DNA from: Pseudomonas sp.
GTDB lineage: Bacteria > Pseudomonadota > Gammaproteobacteria > Pseudomonadales > Pseudomonadaceae
DNA: 60,872 bases
Reading direction: 5' to 3'
Assembly (NCBI RefSeq): GCF_002796985.1
Contig: NZ_PEKX01000019.1
Coordinates: 1 to 60,872, forward strand
The notes below the pieces were generated by a model. The model did not search any database and was not told where the DNA came from. It saw only the letters and a program-made list of their open reading frames with translations. Below are positions 23,101-31,330 of this stretch, piece after piece (position 1 is the stretch's first letter; each line of letters starts with the position of its first letter). The translations under genes were made by a program, and so were the position numbers.

Positions 23101-25098
23101 TCAGTGCACCTCCACCGCTTCTTCACGGCGAGCCAGCGAAGGCTTTTTTGCCGGCACTTCGGTGGCCTCGATGAGGACCTCGGCAACCAGTTCGGCGATG
23201 TCCTTGATCTCCGGGCGCGGCGCGACCACGCCTTCGAGCATTGCGGTGCACTGCGGGCAGCCCACGGCCACCAGCTCGGCGCCGGTCTCCTTGATGTCGG
23301 CCATGCGCATGTCGGGAATCCGCTGCTTGCCGGGGATGTCGGTGATCGGCGCGCCGCCACCACCGCCGCAGCAGCGCGAGCGGAAGCCGGAGCGTTCCAT
23401 TTCCCTGACTTCGATGCCGATGGCCTTGAGCACAGCGCGTGGGGCTTCGTACTCGCCGTTGTAGCGGCCGAGGTAGCACGGGTCGTGGTAGGTCACGCTG
23501 GCGGCCTTGCTCTGGCCAAGATTCAGCGAGCCGCCCCGCACCAGTTCATCGATGAAGGTGGTGTGATGCAGCACCTGGTAGTTGCCGCCCAGCGCGCCGT
23601 ACTCGTTCTTCAGCACGTGGAAGCTGTGCGGGTCGCAACTGACGATGCGCTTGAAGCGGTACTTGGCCAGGGTGGCGATGTTGCGCTTGGCCAGGGTCTG
23701 GAAGGTGGCTTCGTCACCCAGGCGGCGGGCCACATCGCCGCTGTCGCGCTCTTCCAGGCCGAGCACGGCGAAGTCGACGTTCGCCGCGCGCATGACTTTC
23801 ACGAAGGCGCGCAGGGTGCGCTGGTTGCGCATGTCGAAGGCACCGTCGCCGACCCAGAACAGCACGTCGGCCTGCTGCTTGTCGGCCAGCAGCGGCAGGT
23901 TCAGGTCCGCCGCCCAGTTCAGCCGTCCGCCGGGGGCGAAGCCGCCGGGGTTGTCGGTGGCGATGAGGTTCTCCAGCACCTCAGCGCCCTTGTTCGGGGT
24001 CGCGCCCTTTTCCAGGGTCAGGTGGCGGCGCATGTCGACGATGGCGTCGACGTGCTCGATCATCATCGGGCACTCCTCGACGCAGGCACGGCAGGTGGTG
24101 CAGGACCACAGGGTCTCGGCATCCACCAGCGCCTTGCCGTCCAGCGCCACGATCGGCTGGTGCGGGCCGCCGCTGTGTTCGCCCAGTGGCTTGCCCCTGC
24201 CGTCAAGGGATGGGTAAGGGCTGCCGGCGAAGTGGGCGTCGCTGCCGCCAGCCAGGCCGATGACCATGTCCTGGATGAGCTTCTTCGGGTTCAGCGGCTG
24301 GCCGGCGGCGAAGGCCGGGCACATGGCCTCGCACTTGCCGCACTGCACGCAGGCGTCGAAGCCGAGCAGTTGGTTCCAGGTGAAGTCGGTGGGTTTCTCG
24401 ACGCCCAGCGGCGCCATGGGGTCTTCCAGGTCCAGCGGCTTGAGACCGGTAGAGCGGCCGCCACCGAAGCGCTCGGAACGGCGATGCCAGGCGAGGTGCA
24501 GGGCGCCAGCGAAGGCATGCTTCATCGGGCCGCCCCAGGTCATGCCGAAGAACAGCTCGGACACGCCCCAGGCCACGCCGACGGCGAGGAGGGCCGCAAG
24601 GAACCAACCGGCTATTCCCGTAGAAAGCATGCCTTCCGGCAGGATGCCCGCCACCGGCAGGGTGGCGATGAAGAAGCTCGCCGAGAACATCAGCAGGCTT
24701 TTCGGCAGGCGCATCCACGGGCCTTTCGACAGCCGCGACGGCGGGTCGAGGCGGCGCTTGGCGACGAACAGCGCGCCGCAGAACATCAGCGCGGTGGCGG
24801 CCAGCAGGGCGAAGCCGAGAATGCGGCTGTGCAGGCCGAAACCGTGCACGAGGATGGCCAGCAGTGCGGCGGCAACGAAGCCGCCGGCGGTGGCCACGTG
24901 GGTCTTGGACATGTACTTGTCGCGCTCGACCACGTGGTGCAGGTCGACGAGGTAGCGGCGCGGCATCTTCAGCAGGCCGCCGATCCAGTCGACCTGGGCG
25001 GGCCGGCCACGGCGCCACATCGAAAAACGCTTCACGGCGCCCAGCATGGCGAGGCCGAGGGCGCTGAAGAGCAGGATGGGGAGGATGGTGTTGAGCAT
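23101..25098 (-). CDS. dgcB: Dimethylglycine demethylation iron-sulfur protein DgcB
   Basis: A 665-residue membrane-anchored Fe-S protein with several N-terminal hydrophobic helices (first LPILLFSALGLAMLGAV). Two 4Fe-4S ferredoxin motifs follow: CVQCGKCEAMCP and CTTCRACVEECP. Two Cys-rich CCG-type motifs occur toward the C-terminus (YHDPCYLGRYNGEYEAP, then FRSRCCGGGGGAP). This layout is that of heterodisulfide-reductase-like electron carriers. With DgcA it is needed to convert dimethylglycine to sarcosine in P. aeruginosa. It follows dgcA by 127 bp, a gap filled by a repeat. Confidence 0.94.
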   Translation of the reverse strand: MLNTILPILLFSALGLAMLGAVKRFSMWRRGRPAQVDWIGGLLKMPRRYLVDLHHVVERDKYMSKTHVATAGGFVAAALLAILVHGFGLHSRILGFALLAATALMFCGALFVAKRRLDPPSRLSKGPWMRLPKSLLMFSASFFIATLPVAGILPEGMLSTGIAGWFLAALLAVGVAWGVSELFFGMTWGGPMKHAFAGALHLAWHRRSERFGGGRSTGLKPLDLEDPMAPLGVEKPTDFTWNQLLGFDACVQCGKCEAMCPAFAAGQPLNPKKLIQDMVIGLAGGSDAHFAGSPYPSLDGRGKPLGEHSGGPHQPIVALDGKALVDAETLWSCTTCRACVEECPMMIEHVDAIVDMRRHLTLEKGATPNKGAEVLENLIATDNPGGFAPGGRLNWAADLNLPLLADKQQADVLFWVGDGAFDMRNQRTLRAFVKVMRAANVDFAVLGLEERDSGDVARRLGDEATFQTLAKRNIATLAKYRFKRIVSCDPHSFHVLKNEYGALGGNYQVLHHTTFIDELVRGGSLNLGQSKAASVTYHDPCYLGRYNGEYEAPRAVLKAIGIEVREMERSGFRSRCCGGGGGAPITDIPGKQRIPDMRMADIKETGAELVAVGCPQCTAMLEGVVAPRPEIKDIAELVAEVLIEATEVPAKKPSLARREEAVEVH

Positions 25099-25143
25099 TG
25101 TTTTTGGTCTCCCTACGGGACCGGGCTAACGCTGAAAGGACTC

Positions 25144-25218
25144 GTAGGATGGGTGGAGCGCAGCGATACCCATGCTGCCTCGACAATCGATGGGTATCGC
25201 AGGCTCCACCCATCCTAC
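25144..25218. repeat. REP-type palindrome, GTAGGATGGnGTGGAGCG family
   Basis: A complete copy: GTAGGATGGGTGGAGCGCAG on the left and an inverted copy ending CTCCACCCATCCTAC on the right, with CGATACCCAT / ATGGGTATCG inner arms. It occupies the gap between dgcA and dgcB. Confidence 0.88.
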
Positions 25219-25225
25219 GGGGGCG

Positions 25226-27301
25226 TCAGAAGTCCTTGCACAGACGCAGCGCGTCATAGATCGCGGCGTGGGTGTTGCGCTGGGCCACGCAGTCGCCGAT
25301 GCGGAACAGCAGGTAGCCGTCGCCCCCGCTCTTGTCATCGAGAGCAGAAAGGCACGGCTGCGGCTTGATCGCGAACAGCGCCTCGACGTCGATCTGGCCC
25401 TTGTTGCGCGAGCCCTGCTTGAGCGCGTAGTAGAGGCTCTCGTCCGGGCGCACGCCGTTCTCCACGACGATCTGGTCGACCACCCTTTCTTCCTCTGCGC
25501 CGGTGTATTCGTTCGTAAGCCTCGCCACCAGCTTGTCGCCCTCGCGGTAGACCTTCTCCAGCATCAGGTCGCCGGTCATGATCACTTCCTTGGGGTACAT
25601 GCTGCGGTAGTAGGTCGGGAAGGTGGTGCCGCCGATGGCCACGCCGGGCTTGATGTCGTCGGTGACGATTTCCACCTGGGCGCCCTTGTCGGCGAGGAAG
25701 TCCGCCACCGACATGCCGCTGAATTCGCAGATGGTGTCGTAGACCAGTACGTTCTTGCCCGGCGCCACCGTGCCGTCGAGCACGTCCCAGCTGCTGACCA
25801 CCAGCCCGTCGGCGGCGCCCCAGTGTTCGTTCTGTTCGAGGAACGGATGGCCGCCGTTGGCCAGCACCACGACGTCGGGGCGCAGGTCCAGGATGGTGTC
25901 GGCGTCCGCGCCGGTGCCCAGGCGCAGGTCGACATTCAGCCGCGCCAGCTCCAACTGGTACCAGCGGGTGATGCCGGCGATCTGGTCGCGCTGCGGGGCC
26001 TTCGAGGCCGTGGTGATCTGCCCGCCGAGCTGCTCCTTCTTCTCGAACAGGGTGACGTCGTGACCACGCTCGGCGGCGACGCGCGCCGCCTCCATGCCGG
26101 CCGGGCCGCCACCGACGACCACGACCTTGCGCTTCACGCCGGTGGTCTTCTCGATGATGTGCGGCACGCCCATGTATTCACGGGACGTGGCGGCGTTCTG
26201 GATGCACAGCACGTCCAGGCCCTGGTACTGGCGGTCGATGCAGTAGTTGGCGCCGACGCACTGCTTGATCTGGTCGATCTGGCCCATCTTGATCTTGGCG
26301 ATCAGGTGCGGGTCGGCGATGTGCGCACGGGTCATGCCGACCATGTCCACGTAGCCGCCTTCGAGGATGCGCGTGGCCTGGTTCGGGTCCTTGATGTTCT
26401 GCGCGTGCAGCACCGGCACGTTGACCACTTCCTTGATGCCGGCGGCCAGGTGCAGGAAGGGCTCCGGCGGGTAGGTCATGTTCGGGATGACGTTGGCCAG
26501 GGTGTTGTGGGTGTCGCAGCCCGAGCCGACCACGCCGATGAAGTCGATCATGCCGGTGTCGCTGTAGTACTTGGCGATCTGCTTCATGTCGTCGTGGGTG
26601 AGGCCGTCCGGGTGGAACTCGTCACCGCAGATACGCATGCCGACGCAGAAGTCGTCACCGACTTCCTGGCGCACGGCCTTGAGCACTTCCAGGCCAAACT
26701 TCATGCGGCCTTCGAAGGTGCCGCCCCACTCGTCGGTACGCTTGTTGACGCGCGGGCTCCAGAACTGGTCGATCATGTGCTGGTGCACGGCAGACAGCTC
26801 GACTCCGTCCAGGCCACCTTCCTTCGCCCGGCGTGCTGCCTGGGCGTAGTTGCCGATCACCCGCCAGATCTCTTCCGGCTCGATGGTCTTGCAGGTGGCG
26901 CGGTGCACGGGCTCGCGGATGCCCGAGGGCGACATCAGGGTCGGCCAGTTGAAGCCGTCCCACCGCGAGCGGCGGCCCATGTGGGTAATCTGGATCATGA
27001 TCTTGGCGCCATGCTTGTGCATGGCGTCGGCGAGGTTCTGGAAGTGCGGGATGATGCGGTCGGTGGAGAGGTTCACCGAGCTCCACCATTCCTGCGGGCT
27101 GTCGATGGCGACCACGGAGGAACCGCCGCAGATGGCCAGGCCTATGCCGCCCTTGGCCTTCTCCTCGTAGTACTTCACGTAGCGCTCGGTGGTCATGCCG
27201 CCATCGGTGGCGTAGACCTCGGCGTGGGCGGTGGAGAGCACGCGGTTGCGGATGGTCAGCTTGCCGATCTGGATCGGCTGGAACATTGCCTCGAAAGCCA
27301 T
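25226..27301 (-). CDS. dgcA: N,N-dimethylglycine demethylase flavoprotein DgcA
   Basis: A 691-residue multidomain oxidoreductase. Residues about 1-370 form an old-yellow-enzyme-type FMN barrel (FQPIQIGKLTIRNRV at the start, ARRAKEGGLDGVELSAVHQH in the middle). A Cys cluster (CVGANYCIDR with a downstream CIQN) binds a 4Fe-4S centre. The C-terminal third is an FAD/NAD(P)H domain opening KVVVVGGGPAGMEAARVAAE. This trimethylamine-dehydrogenase-like layout matches DgcA, which demethylates dimethylglycine to sarcosine. It lies upstream of dgcB in the same direction. The start at 27301 fits the family N-terminus. Confidence 0.95.
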   Translation of the reverse strand: MAFEAMFQPIQIGKLTIRNRVLSTAHAEVYATDGGMTTERYVKYYEEKAKGGIGLAICGGSSVVAIDSPQEWWSSVNLSTDRIIPHFQNLADAMHKHGAKIMIQITHMGRRSRWDGFNWPTLMSPSGIREPVHRATCKTIEPEEIWRVIGNYAQAARRAKEGGLDGVELSAVHQHMIDQFWSPRVNKRTDEWGGTFEGRMKFGLEVLKAVRQEVGDDFCVGMRICGDEFHPDGLTHDDMKQIAKYYSDTGMIDFIGVVGSGCDTHNTLANVIPNMTYPPEPFLHLAAGIKEVVNVPVLHAQNIKDPNQATRILEGGYVDMVGMTRAHIADPHLIAKIKMGQIDQIKQCVGANYCIDRQYQGLDVLCIQNAATSREYMGVPHIIEKTTGVKRKVVVVGGGPAGMEAARVAAERGHDVTLFEKKEQLGGQITTASKAPQRDQIAGITRWYQLELARLNVDLRLGTGADADTILDLRPDVVVLANGGHPFLEQNEHWGAADGLVVSSWDVLDGTVAPGKNVLVYDTICEFSGMSVADFLADKGAQVEIVTDDIKPGVAIGGTTFPTYYRSMYPKEVIMTGDLMLEKVYREGDKLVARLTNEYTGAEEERVVDQIVVENGVRPDESLYYALKQGSRNKGQIDVEALFAIKPQPCLSALDDKSGGDGYLLFRIGDCVAQRNTHAAIYDALRLCKDF

Positions 27302-27360
27302 TGCGGCATCCTCACGGGATCAGAGGTTTCTTGTTGTCTGGCGGCCCTGCGGGCCGCTGG

Positions 27361-27383
27361 TTCGCGAGCAAGCTCGCTCCTAC
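27361..27383. repeat. Single REP unit (TTCGCGAGCAAGCTCGCTCC)
   Basis: One standard unit without an inverted partner, in the 92-bp gap between the DUF5943 gene and dgcA. Confidence 0.8.
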
Positions 27384-27393
27384 ACGAGGAAGG

Positions 27394-27924
27394 TCAGAGC
27401 GGTTTGACGACGAACAGGCCGTCGTCGTGGCCGTCCTCGGCGCCGCTGTAGACCTGCTCGGCCACGGTGCGGATATCGCTGCCGCGCGCCTGGAGAATCT
27501 GGTCCATGGCACCGGCGAACCAGCCGGTGAACATGTAGTCGACCTTGCGGTTGACCTTGCCGTAGACGTAGACGAAGGCCGAGTGCTTCAGGCGTACCTG
27601 GGCGGTGCCCTTGTCGAGGTCGATCTGCTCGATCTGGAACAGCCCCCAGCCGCGCTGGGACAGGCGCTTCATGTAGTGCTCGAAGACTTCCACGCCAACC
27701 AGGCCATGGCACTCGGCCTCCTTCTCGCACCAGTGCCAGGCGGACTTGTAGCCGGCCTTGTAGAGGATTTGCGCGTAGCGCTCGGCGCCCAGCTCTTCCT
27801 CGATGCCCATGTGGTTGTTGACGAAGAAGTGCCGCGGTACGTAGAGCATCGGCAGGGCGTCGGAGGTCCAGACGCCGGTTTCGCTGTCGACTTCGATGGG
27901 CAGTTCGGGGGCGTGTTTGGCCAT
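27394..27924 (-). CDS. DUF5943-type protein of the dgc operon
   Basis: A 176-residue soluble protein with no signal peptide or membrane helix. It contains PMLYVPRHFFVNNHMGIEEE near the N-terminus, GYKSAWHWCEKEAECHG in the middle, and FVYVYGKVNRKVDYMFTGWF then AGAMDQIL late. It corresponds to the small uncharacterised gene just upstream of dgcA in P. aeruginosa. The general outline resembles small ligand-binding V4R-like proteins, but that is a guess. The position between dipeptidase and dgcA implies a role in dimethylglycine use. The ATG at 27924 has GGAG upstream. Confidence 0.75.
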   Translation of the reverse strand: MAKHAPELPIEVDSETGVWTSDALPMLYVPRHFFVNNHMGIEEELGAERYAQILYKAGYKSAWHWCEKEAECHGLVGVEVFEHYMKRLSQRGWGLFQIEQIDLDKGTAQVRLKHSAFVYVYGKVNRKVDYMFTGWFAGAMDQILQARGSDIRTVAEQVYSGAEDGHDDGLFVVKPL

Positions 27925-27950
27925 GAGGTTTCGCTCCAATTCTTTTGGCT

Positions 27951-28040
27951 CCCTCTCCCTTGGGGAGAGGGTTGGGGTAAGGGGTTCTACGGGTGAGCGC
28001 GACAGCCCTCACCCCGGCCCTCTCCCGGAGGGAGAGGGGG
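27951..28040. repeat. CTCTCCC-family palindromes, tandem
   Basis: Two adjoining hairpins: CCCTCTCCCTTGGGGAGAGG and, 50 bp on, CCCTCTCCCGGAGGGAGAGG. They fill the gap between the dipeptidase and DUF5943 genes inside the operon. Confidence 0.8.
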
Positions 28041-28049
28041 AAAAGCGGC

Positions 28050-29027
28050 TTACTCGCCCCAGACGTCGCCGAGGACGCGCACCCAGTTCTCGCCCATGAC
28101 CTTGCGCACCACGCGCTCGGGCATGCCGCGCTTGAGCAGGGTCTCGGTGAGGTTGGGGAACTCGCCCACGGTGCGGATGCCCAGCGGGTTGACGATCTTG
28201 CCGAAGCTGGTGAGGCGGCGGGCGTAACCCTTGTCGTGGGTCAGCCACTCGAAGAAGTCCTGGCCGTGGCCCTGGGTGAAGTCGGTGCCAATGCCGATGG
28301 CGTCCTCGCCGACCAGGTTCATCACGTATTCGATGGCTTCGGCGTAGTCGTCGATGGTCGAGTCGATGCCCTTGGCGAGGAACGGCGCGAACATGGTCAC
28401 GCCAACGAAGCCGCCGTGGTCGGCGATGAACTTCAGCTCGGCGTCGGACTTGTTGCGCGGGTGCTCTTTCAGGCCCGACGGCAGGCAGTGGGAATAGGTG
28501 ACGGGCTTCTTCGACTCGAGGATGACTTCCTCGGAGGTCTTGGAGCCGACGTGGGACAGATCGCACATGATGCCGACGCGGTTCATCTCCGCGACGATCT
28601 CGCGGCCGAAGCCGGAGAGGCCGCCGTCGCGCTCGTAGCAGCCGGTGCCGACGAGGTTCTGGGTGTTGTAGCACATCTGCACGATGCCCACGCCCAGCTG
28701 CTTGAACACCTCGACATAGCCCAGTTGGTCCTCGAACGCATGGGCGTTCTGGAAGCCGAAGAGGATGCCGGTCTTGCCCTGTTCCTTGGCCTTGCGGATG
28801 TCGGCGGTGGTCCGCACCTGCAGCACCAGGTCGCTGTTGTCGCGGATCAGCTTGCTGCTGGAAACGATGTTGTTCACCGTCGCCTGGAATCCTTCCCATA
28901 CCGACACGGTGCAGTTCGCGGCGGTCAGGCCGCCCTTGCGCATGTCTTCGAACAGCTCGCGGTTCCATTTGGCGATGATCAGGCCATCGATGACGATGCT
29001 GTCGGCGTGAAGTTCGGCTGGGCTCAT
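28050..29027 (-). CDS. Membrane dipeptidase-like metallohydrolase (peptidase M19)
   Basis: A 325-residue renal-dipeptidase-type (M19) amidohydrolase. Visible markers are SIVIDGLIIAKWNRE at the N-terminus, GFQNAHAFEDQ, CDLSHVGSKTSEEVI (a metal-binding His region), PVTYSHCLPSGLKEHPRN, and GEDAIGIGTDFTQGHG near the C-terminus (the conserved Asp). The first metal motif, usually HxD, reads DGLI here, so one zinc site may be altered. There is no signal peptide, so it is cytoplasmic. It opens the dgc gene run, as in P. aeruginosa, suggesting it acts on a dipeptide or methylated peptide linked to betaine metabolism. The substrate is unproven. Confidence 0.85.
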   Translation of the reverse strand: MSPAELHADSIVIDGLIIAKWNRELFEDMRKGGLTAANCTVSVWEGFQATVNNIVSSSKLIRDNSDLVLQVRTTADIRKAKEQGKTGILFGFQNAHAFEDQLGYVEVFKQLGVGIVQMCYNTQNLVGTGCYERDGGLSGFGREIVAEMNRVGIMCDLSHVGSKTSEEVILESKKPVTYSHCLPSGLKEHPRNKSDAELKFIADHGGFVGVTMFAPFLAKGIDSTIDDYAEAIEYVMNLVGEDAIGIGTDFTQGHGQDFFEWLTHDKGYARRLTSFGKIVNPLGIRTVGEFPNLTETLLKRGMPERVVRKVMGENWVRVLGDVWGE

Positions 29028-29181
29028 CTTGGCGTCTCTCTTATCAGGGCCGGCTGGTCAGGCAAGGCTTGTCAGGCTTGGCGCGGCGGGTTTTTCCCCG
29101 ACGCTTTGCAGGCAGGATATCCCTGCACCCCGAGGCGACCCGGCTCGAAAACGACCAGGGTCGACCCGAAAGCGTCAAGCC

Positions 29182-29197
29182 GGCGACATGGGCGACA
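29182..29197 (-). promoter_or_regulatory. Tandem TGTCGCC motif upstream of the dgc gene run
   Basis: On the minus strand TGTCGCC occurs twice, 9 bp apart (complements of 29182-29188 and 29191-29197), about 155 bp upstream of the dipeptidase start. The same TGTCGC core appears in the gbcA/gbcB gap and twice upstream of glyA. It is a candidate site for the AraC-type regulator GbdR, which controls these operons in P. aeruginosa. The motif is short and the assignment is inference. Confidence 0.35.
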
Positions 29198-29253
29198 GCG
29201 TTTGCGTCGTGCGGGGGAATGTCGGGGCTGGAAGCGAGGATTGGCGCTGACTT

Positions 29254-29430
29254 GTAGGAGCGAGCTTGCTCGCGAAGGCGCTTCGTTGCGGGGCGCCGCG
29301 CGGGTGGGAAGTGCCCTCTCCCCAGCCCTGGCTGCGCGCCCCGCTGCGAAGGGAGAGGGTTAGGGAGGGGGAAGTACGGCGGCAGCACCGAGCCTGCCTG
29401 GGAGATGTTCGCGAGCAGGCTCGCTCCTAC
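29254..29430. repeat. REP-type pair with a CTCTCCC palindrome nested inside
   Basis: GTAGGAGCGAGCTTGCTCGC opens at 29254 and its partner TTCGCGAGCAGGCTCGCTCC closes near 29430. Between them lies a complete CTCTCCC hairpin (about 29312-29378, containing CCCTCTCCCC and GGGAGAGGG). The spacing is about 130 bp instead of 20-40 bp, so one repeat seems to have inserted into the other. Confidence 0.75.
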
Positions 29431-29454
29431 AATGAGCAAGCCCCGCGGCAGGCG

Positions 29455-29541
29455 TCAGCGCTTGCGCCAGCAGGCAAAGAGGTTCCACGCCACCAGGCCG
29501 GTGACGAAGGCGGAGCTGCTGTAGAAGAGCATGGCGTCCAC
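29455..29541 (-). CDS. 28-residue single-span membrane protein downstream of gbcA
   Basis: A 28-codon frame with a GTG start at 29541 and AGGAAG 4 nt upstream. It begins MDAMLFYSSSAFVTGL and ends WNLFACWRKR: a short N-terminus, about 18 hydrophobic residues, and a basic C-terminal tail, which fits a membrane-anchored small protein. It begins 70 bp after gbcA on the same strand and could share its transcript. An in-frame ATG three codons later is an alternative start. It resembles the small membrane partners of oxidoreductases, but no function can be assigned. Confidence 0.55.
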   Translation of the reverse strand: MDAMLFYSSSAFVTGLVAWNLFACWRKR

Positions 29542-29611
29542 GTGGCTTCCTCAGTAACGACAGCGCGTAACGACAACGCCCCGGAAGACGGGGGCGCTGG
29601 ATGGCTGGGAC

Positions 29612-30901
29612 TTACTGCTCGACGACCAGGCGGGCGTGGGCGGATTCCTCGCCCAGGTTGTTGAGCATCCGCTCGCTGTACCAGTCGAGGAAGTTGATCA
29701 CCCCGAACTCGTAGGTCTTGGAATACGGTCCCGGCTGGTAGGCAGTGGAGTTGATACCGCGCTGGTTCTCCTCGGCCAGGCGACGATCCTGGTCGTTGGT
29801 GGCGTCCCAGACTTCGCGCAGGCGCGCCACGTCGTAGTCGACGCCTTCCACCGCGTCCTTGTGCACCAGCCACTTGGTGGTGACACGGGTTTCCTGCGCA
29901 CTGATCGGCCATACGGTGAAGACGATCAGGTGGTCGCCCATGCAGTGGTTCCACGAGTGCGGCAGGTGCAGGATGCGCATCGAGCCCAGGTCCGGGTTCT
30001 GGATGCGGCCCATGAGCTTCTTGCTGCCCTGCTTGCCGTCCATGGTCATGGACACGGTGCCCTGCAGCAGCGGCATGCGCACGATGCGGTTGCGCAGGCC
30101 GAAGCTTTCGTGGGCATAAGGAATCTTCTCGGCTTCCCAGGCGGTGGTGCAGGCGGCGACCTGGTCCTTGAACGCCTGGCTGGCGCGCGGGTCGGTGACG
30201 TCGTCCCACTCCAGCAGGGTGTTCAGCAGCTCCGGGTGCGAACCGTTGCAGTGGTAGCACTCGCGGTTGTTCTCCAGCACCAGCTTCCAGTTGGCCTTTT
30301 CCAGCAGCGTGGTCTGCACCGCAACCTTGGTGTTCTCCATGTCGTACGGCTCCATGTAGTGCTCGAGCGTACGCAGGAAGTCATCGATAGCCGGCGGGTT
30401 CTCCGACAGCGAGATGAAGATGTAGCCGCCGGCGGTCTTCACGTTCACCGGTTTCAGGCTGTAGTCCTTCATGTCGAAGTCGGCGCCCATCTCGGTGCCG
30501 GCGAACAGCAGGCGGCCGTCCAGCTCGTAGGTCCACTGGTGGTAGGGGCAGACCAGCTTGGCAACCTTGCCCTTGTCGCTGACGCACAGGCGCGAGCCGC
30601 GGTGGCGGCAGACGTTGTGGAAGGCGTGGATCTTGCCTTCCGCGCCGCGCAGGACGATCACCGGGTTGTCGCCGATCTGCAGGGTGAGGAAGTTGCCCTT
30701 GGCGGGGATCTCGCAGGTCATGCCGGCGATCAGCCACTCCTTGTGGAAGATCTCCTGCATGTCCAGCTGGAACAGGCGCTCGTCGCTGTAGAAGGGCTGC
30801 GGCAGCGAGAAGCTGTGGTCGCGGCTGCGCAGCATCTCGGCGGTGGCCTTGCGGGCCGGTTCCAGCGGGTCGCCCAGACTCAGGGTAGTGGTGACGTCCA
30901 T
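29612..30901 (-). CDS. gbcA: Glycine betaine monooxygenase, Rieske oxygenase subunit GbcA
   Basis: A 429-residue Rieske-type oxygenase, the exact length of P. aeruginosa GbcA. It demethylates glycine betaine to dimethylglycine and formaldehyde using O2. The Rieske 2Fe-2S motif is CRHRGSRLC with a following CPYHQW (about residues 95-120). The mononuclear iron site includes ENNRECYHCNGSHPELL. The ATG at 30901 begins MDVTTTLSLGDPLEP, matching the family; a long open frame upstream is not coding. It is divergent from its reductase gene gbcB across 429 bp. Confidence 0.97.
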   Translation of the reverse strand: MDVTTTLSLGDPLEPARKATAEMLRSRDHSFSLPQPFYSDERLFQLDMQEIFHKEWLIAGMTCEIPAKGNFLTLQIGDNPVIVLRGAEGKIHAFHNVCRHRGSRLCVSDKGKVAKLVCPYHQWTYELDGRLLFAGTEMGADFDMKDYSLKPVNVKTAGGYIFISLSENPPAIDDFLRTLEHYMEPYDMENTKVAVQTTLLEKANWKLVLENNRECYHCNGSHPELLNTLLEWDDVTDPRASQAFKDQVAACTTAWEAEKIPYAHESFGLRNRIVRMPLLQGTVSMTMDGKQGSKKLMGRIQNPDLGSMRILHLPHSWNHCMGDHLIVFTVWPISAQETRVTTKWLVHKDAVEGVDYDVARLREVWDATNDQDRRLAEENQRGINSTAYQPGPYSKTYEFGVINFLDWYSERMLNNLGEESAHARLVVEQ

Positions 30902-31168
30902 TGCTCGGTCCTCATGCCGCAGCCCGGTCGGGCTGCCGGCGGAAATAAGTGGCTGATACGGTTTGCCACGCAGGGCTTGGTTGCGGCAGGTGCCAGGCGC
31001 GCCGAGTGCGCCGTTTCCCGCCGTCGCGCTCAACCTTGGGAGTTGCTCGGCATGGAGCTGAGTGTGGGGCCGCACCCCGGGATTACCCTTATCCATGGGC
31101 GACACGGCCAGATCATTTCCCGACGCGCAACAGCACGTCCCAGGCGGCAGGTCGCGATAAGCATGCAA

Positions 31169-31180
31169 ATGTCGCTGGCA
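31169..31180 (+). promoter_or_regulatory. TGTCGC-type motif in the gbcA/gbcB divergent gap
   Basis: ATGTCGCTGGCA lies roughly midway between gbcA and gbcB (30902-31330). The TGTCGC core is shared with the glyA and dipeptidase upstream regions. All these promoters are GbdR-controlled in P. aeruginosa. The rest of the 429-bp gap shows no gene. Confidence 0.3.
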
Positions 31181-31330
31181 GGTAAATGCAGCGGCCATCC
31201 TCGTGCACACAATCCGCCCCATCAGGCATGCCGAAAGGCCCCGTGTTCTCTACGCTCAAAAGACGTAGGCAAGCGGCCCCCGGCGCTGCCCCATCAGGCC
31301 CAGCACGGCCCGCGTGCGCGGAGAGACAGC

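Noticed and set aside
29636..31330. Upstream extension of the gbcB frame across gbcA
   Set aside because: It runs antisense through the Rieske oxygenase gene; the family N-terminus and a fitting start lie at 31331.
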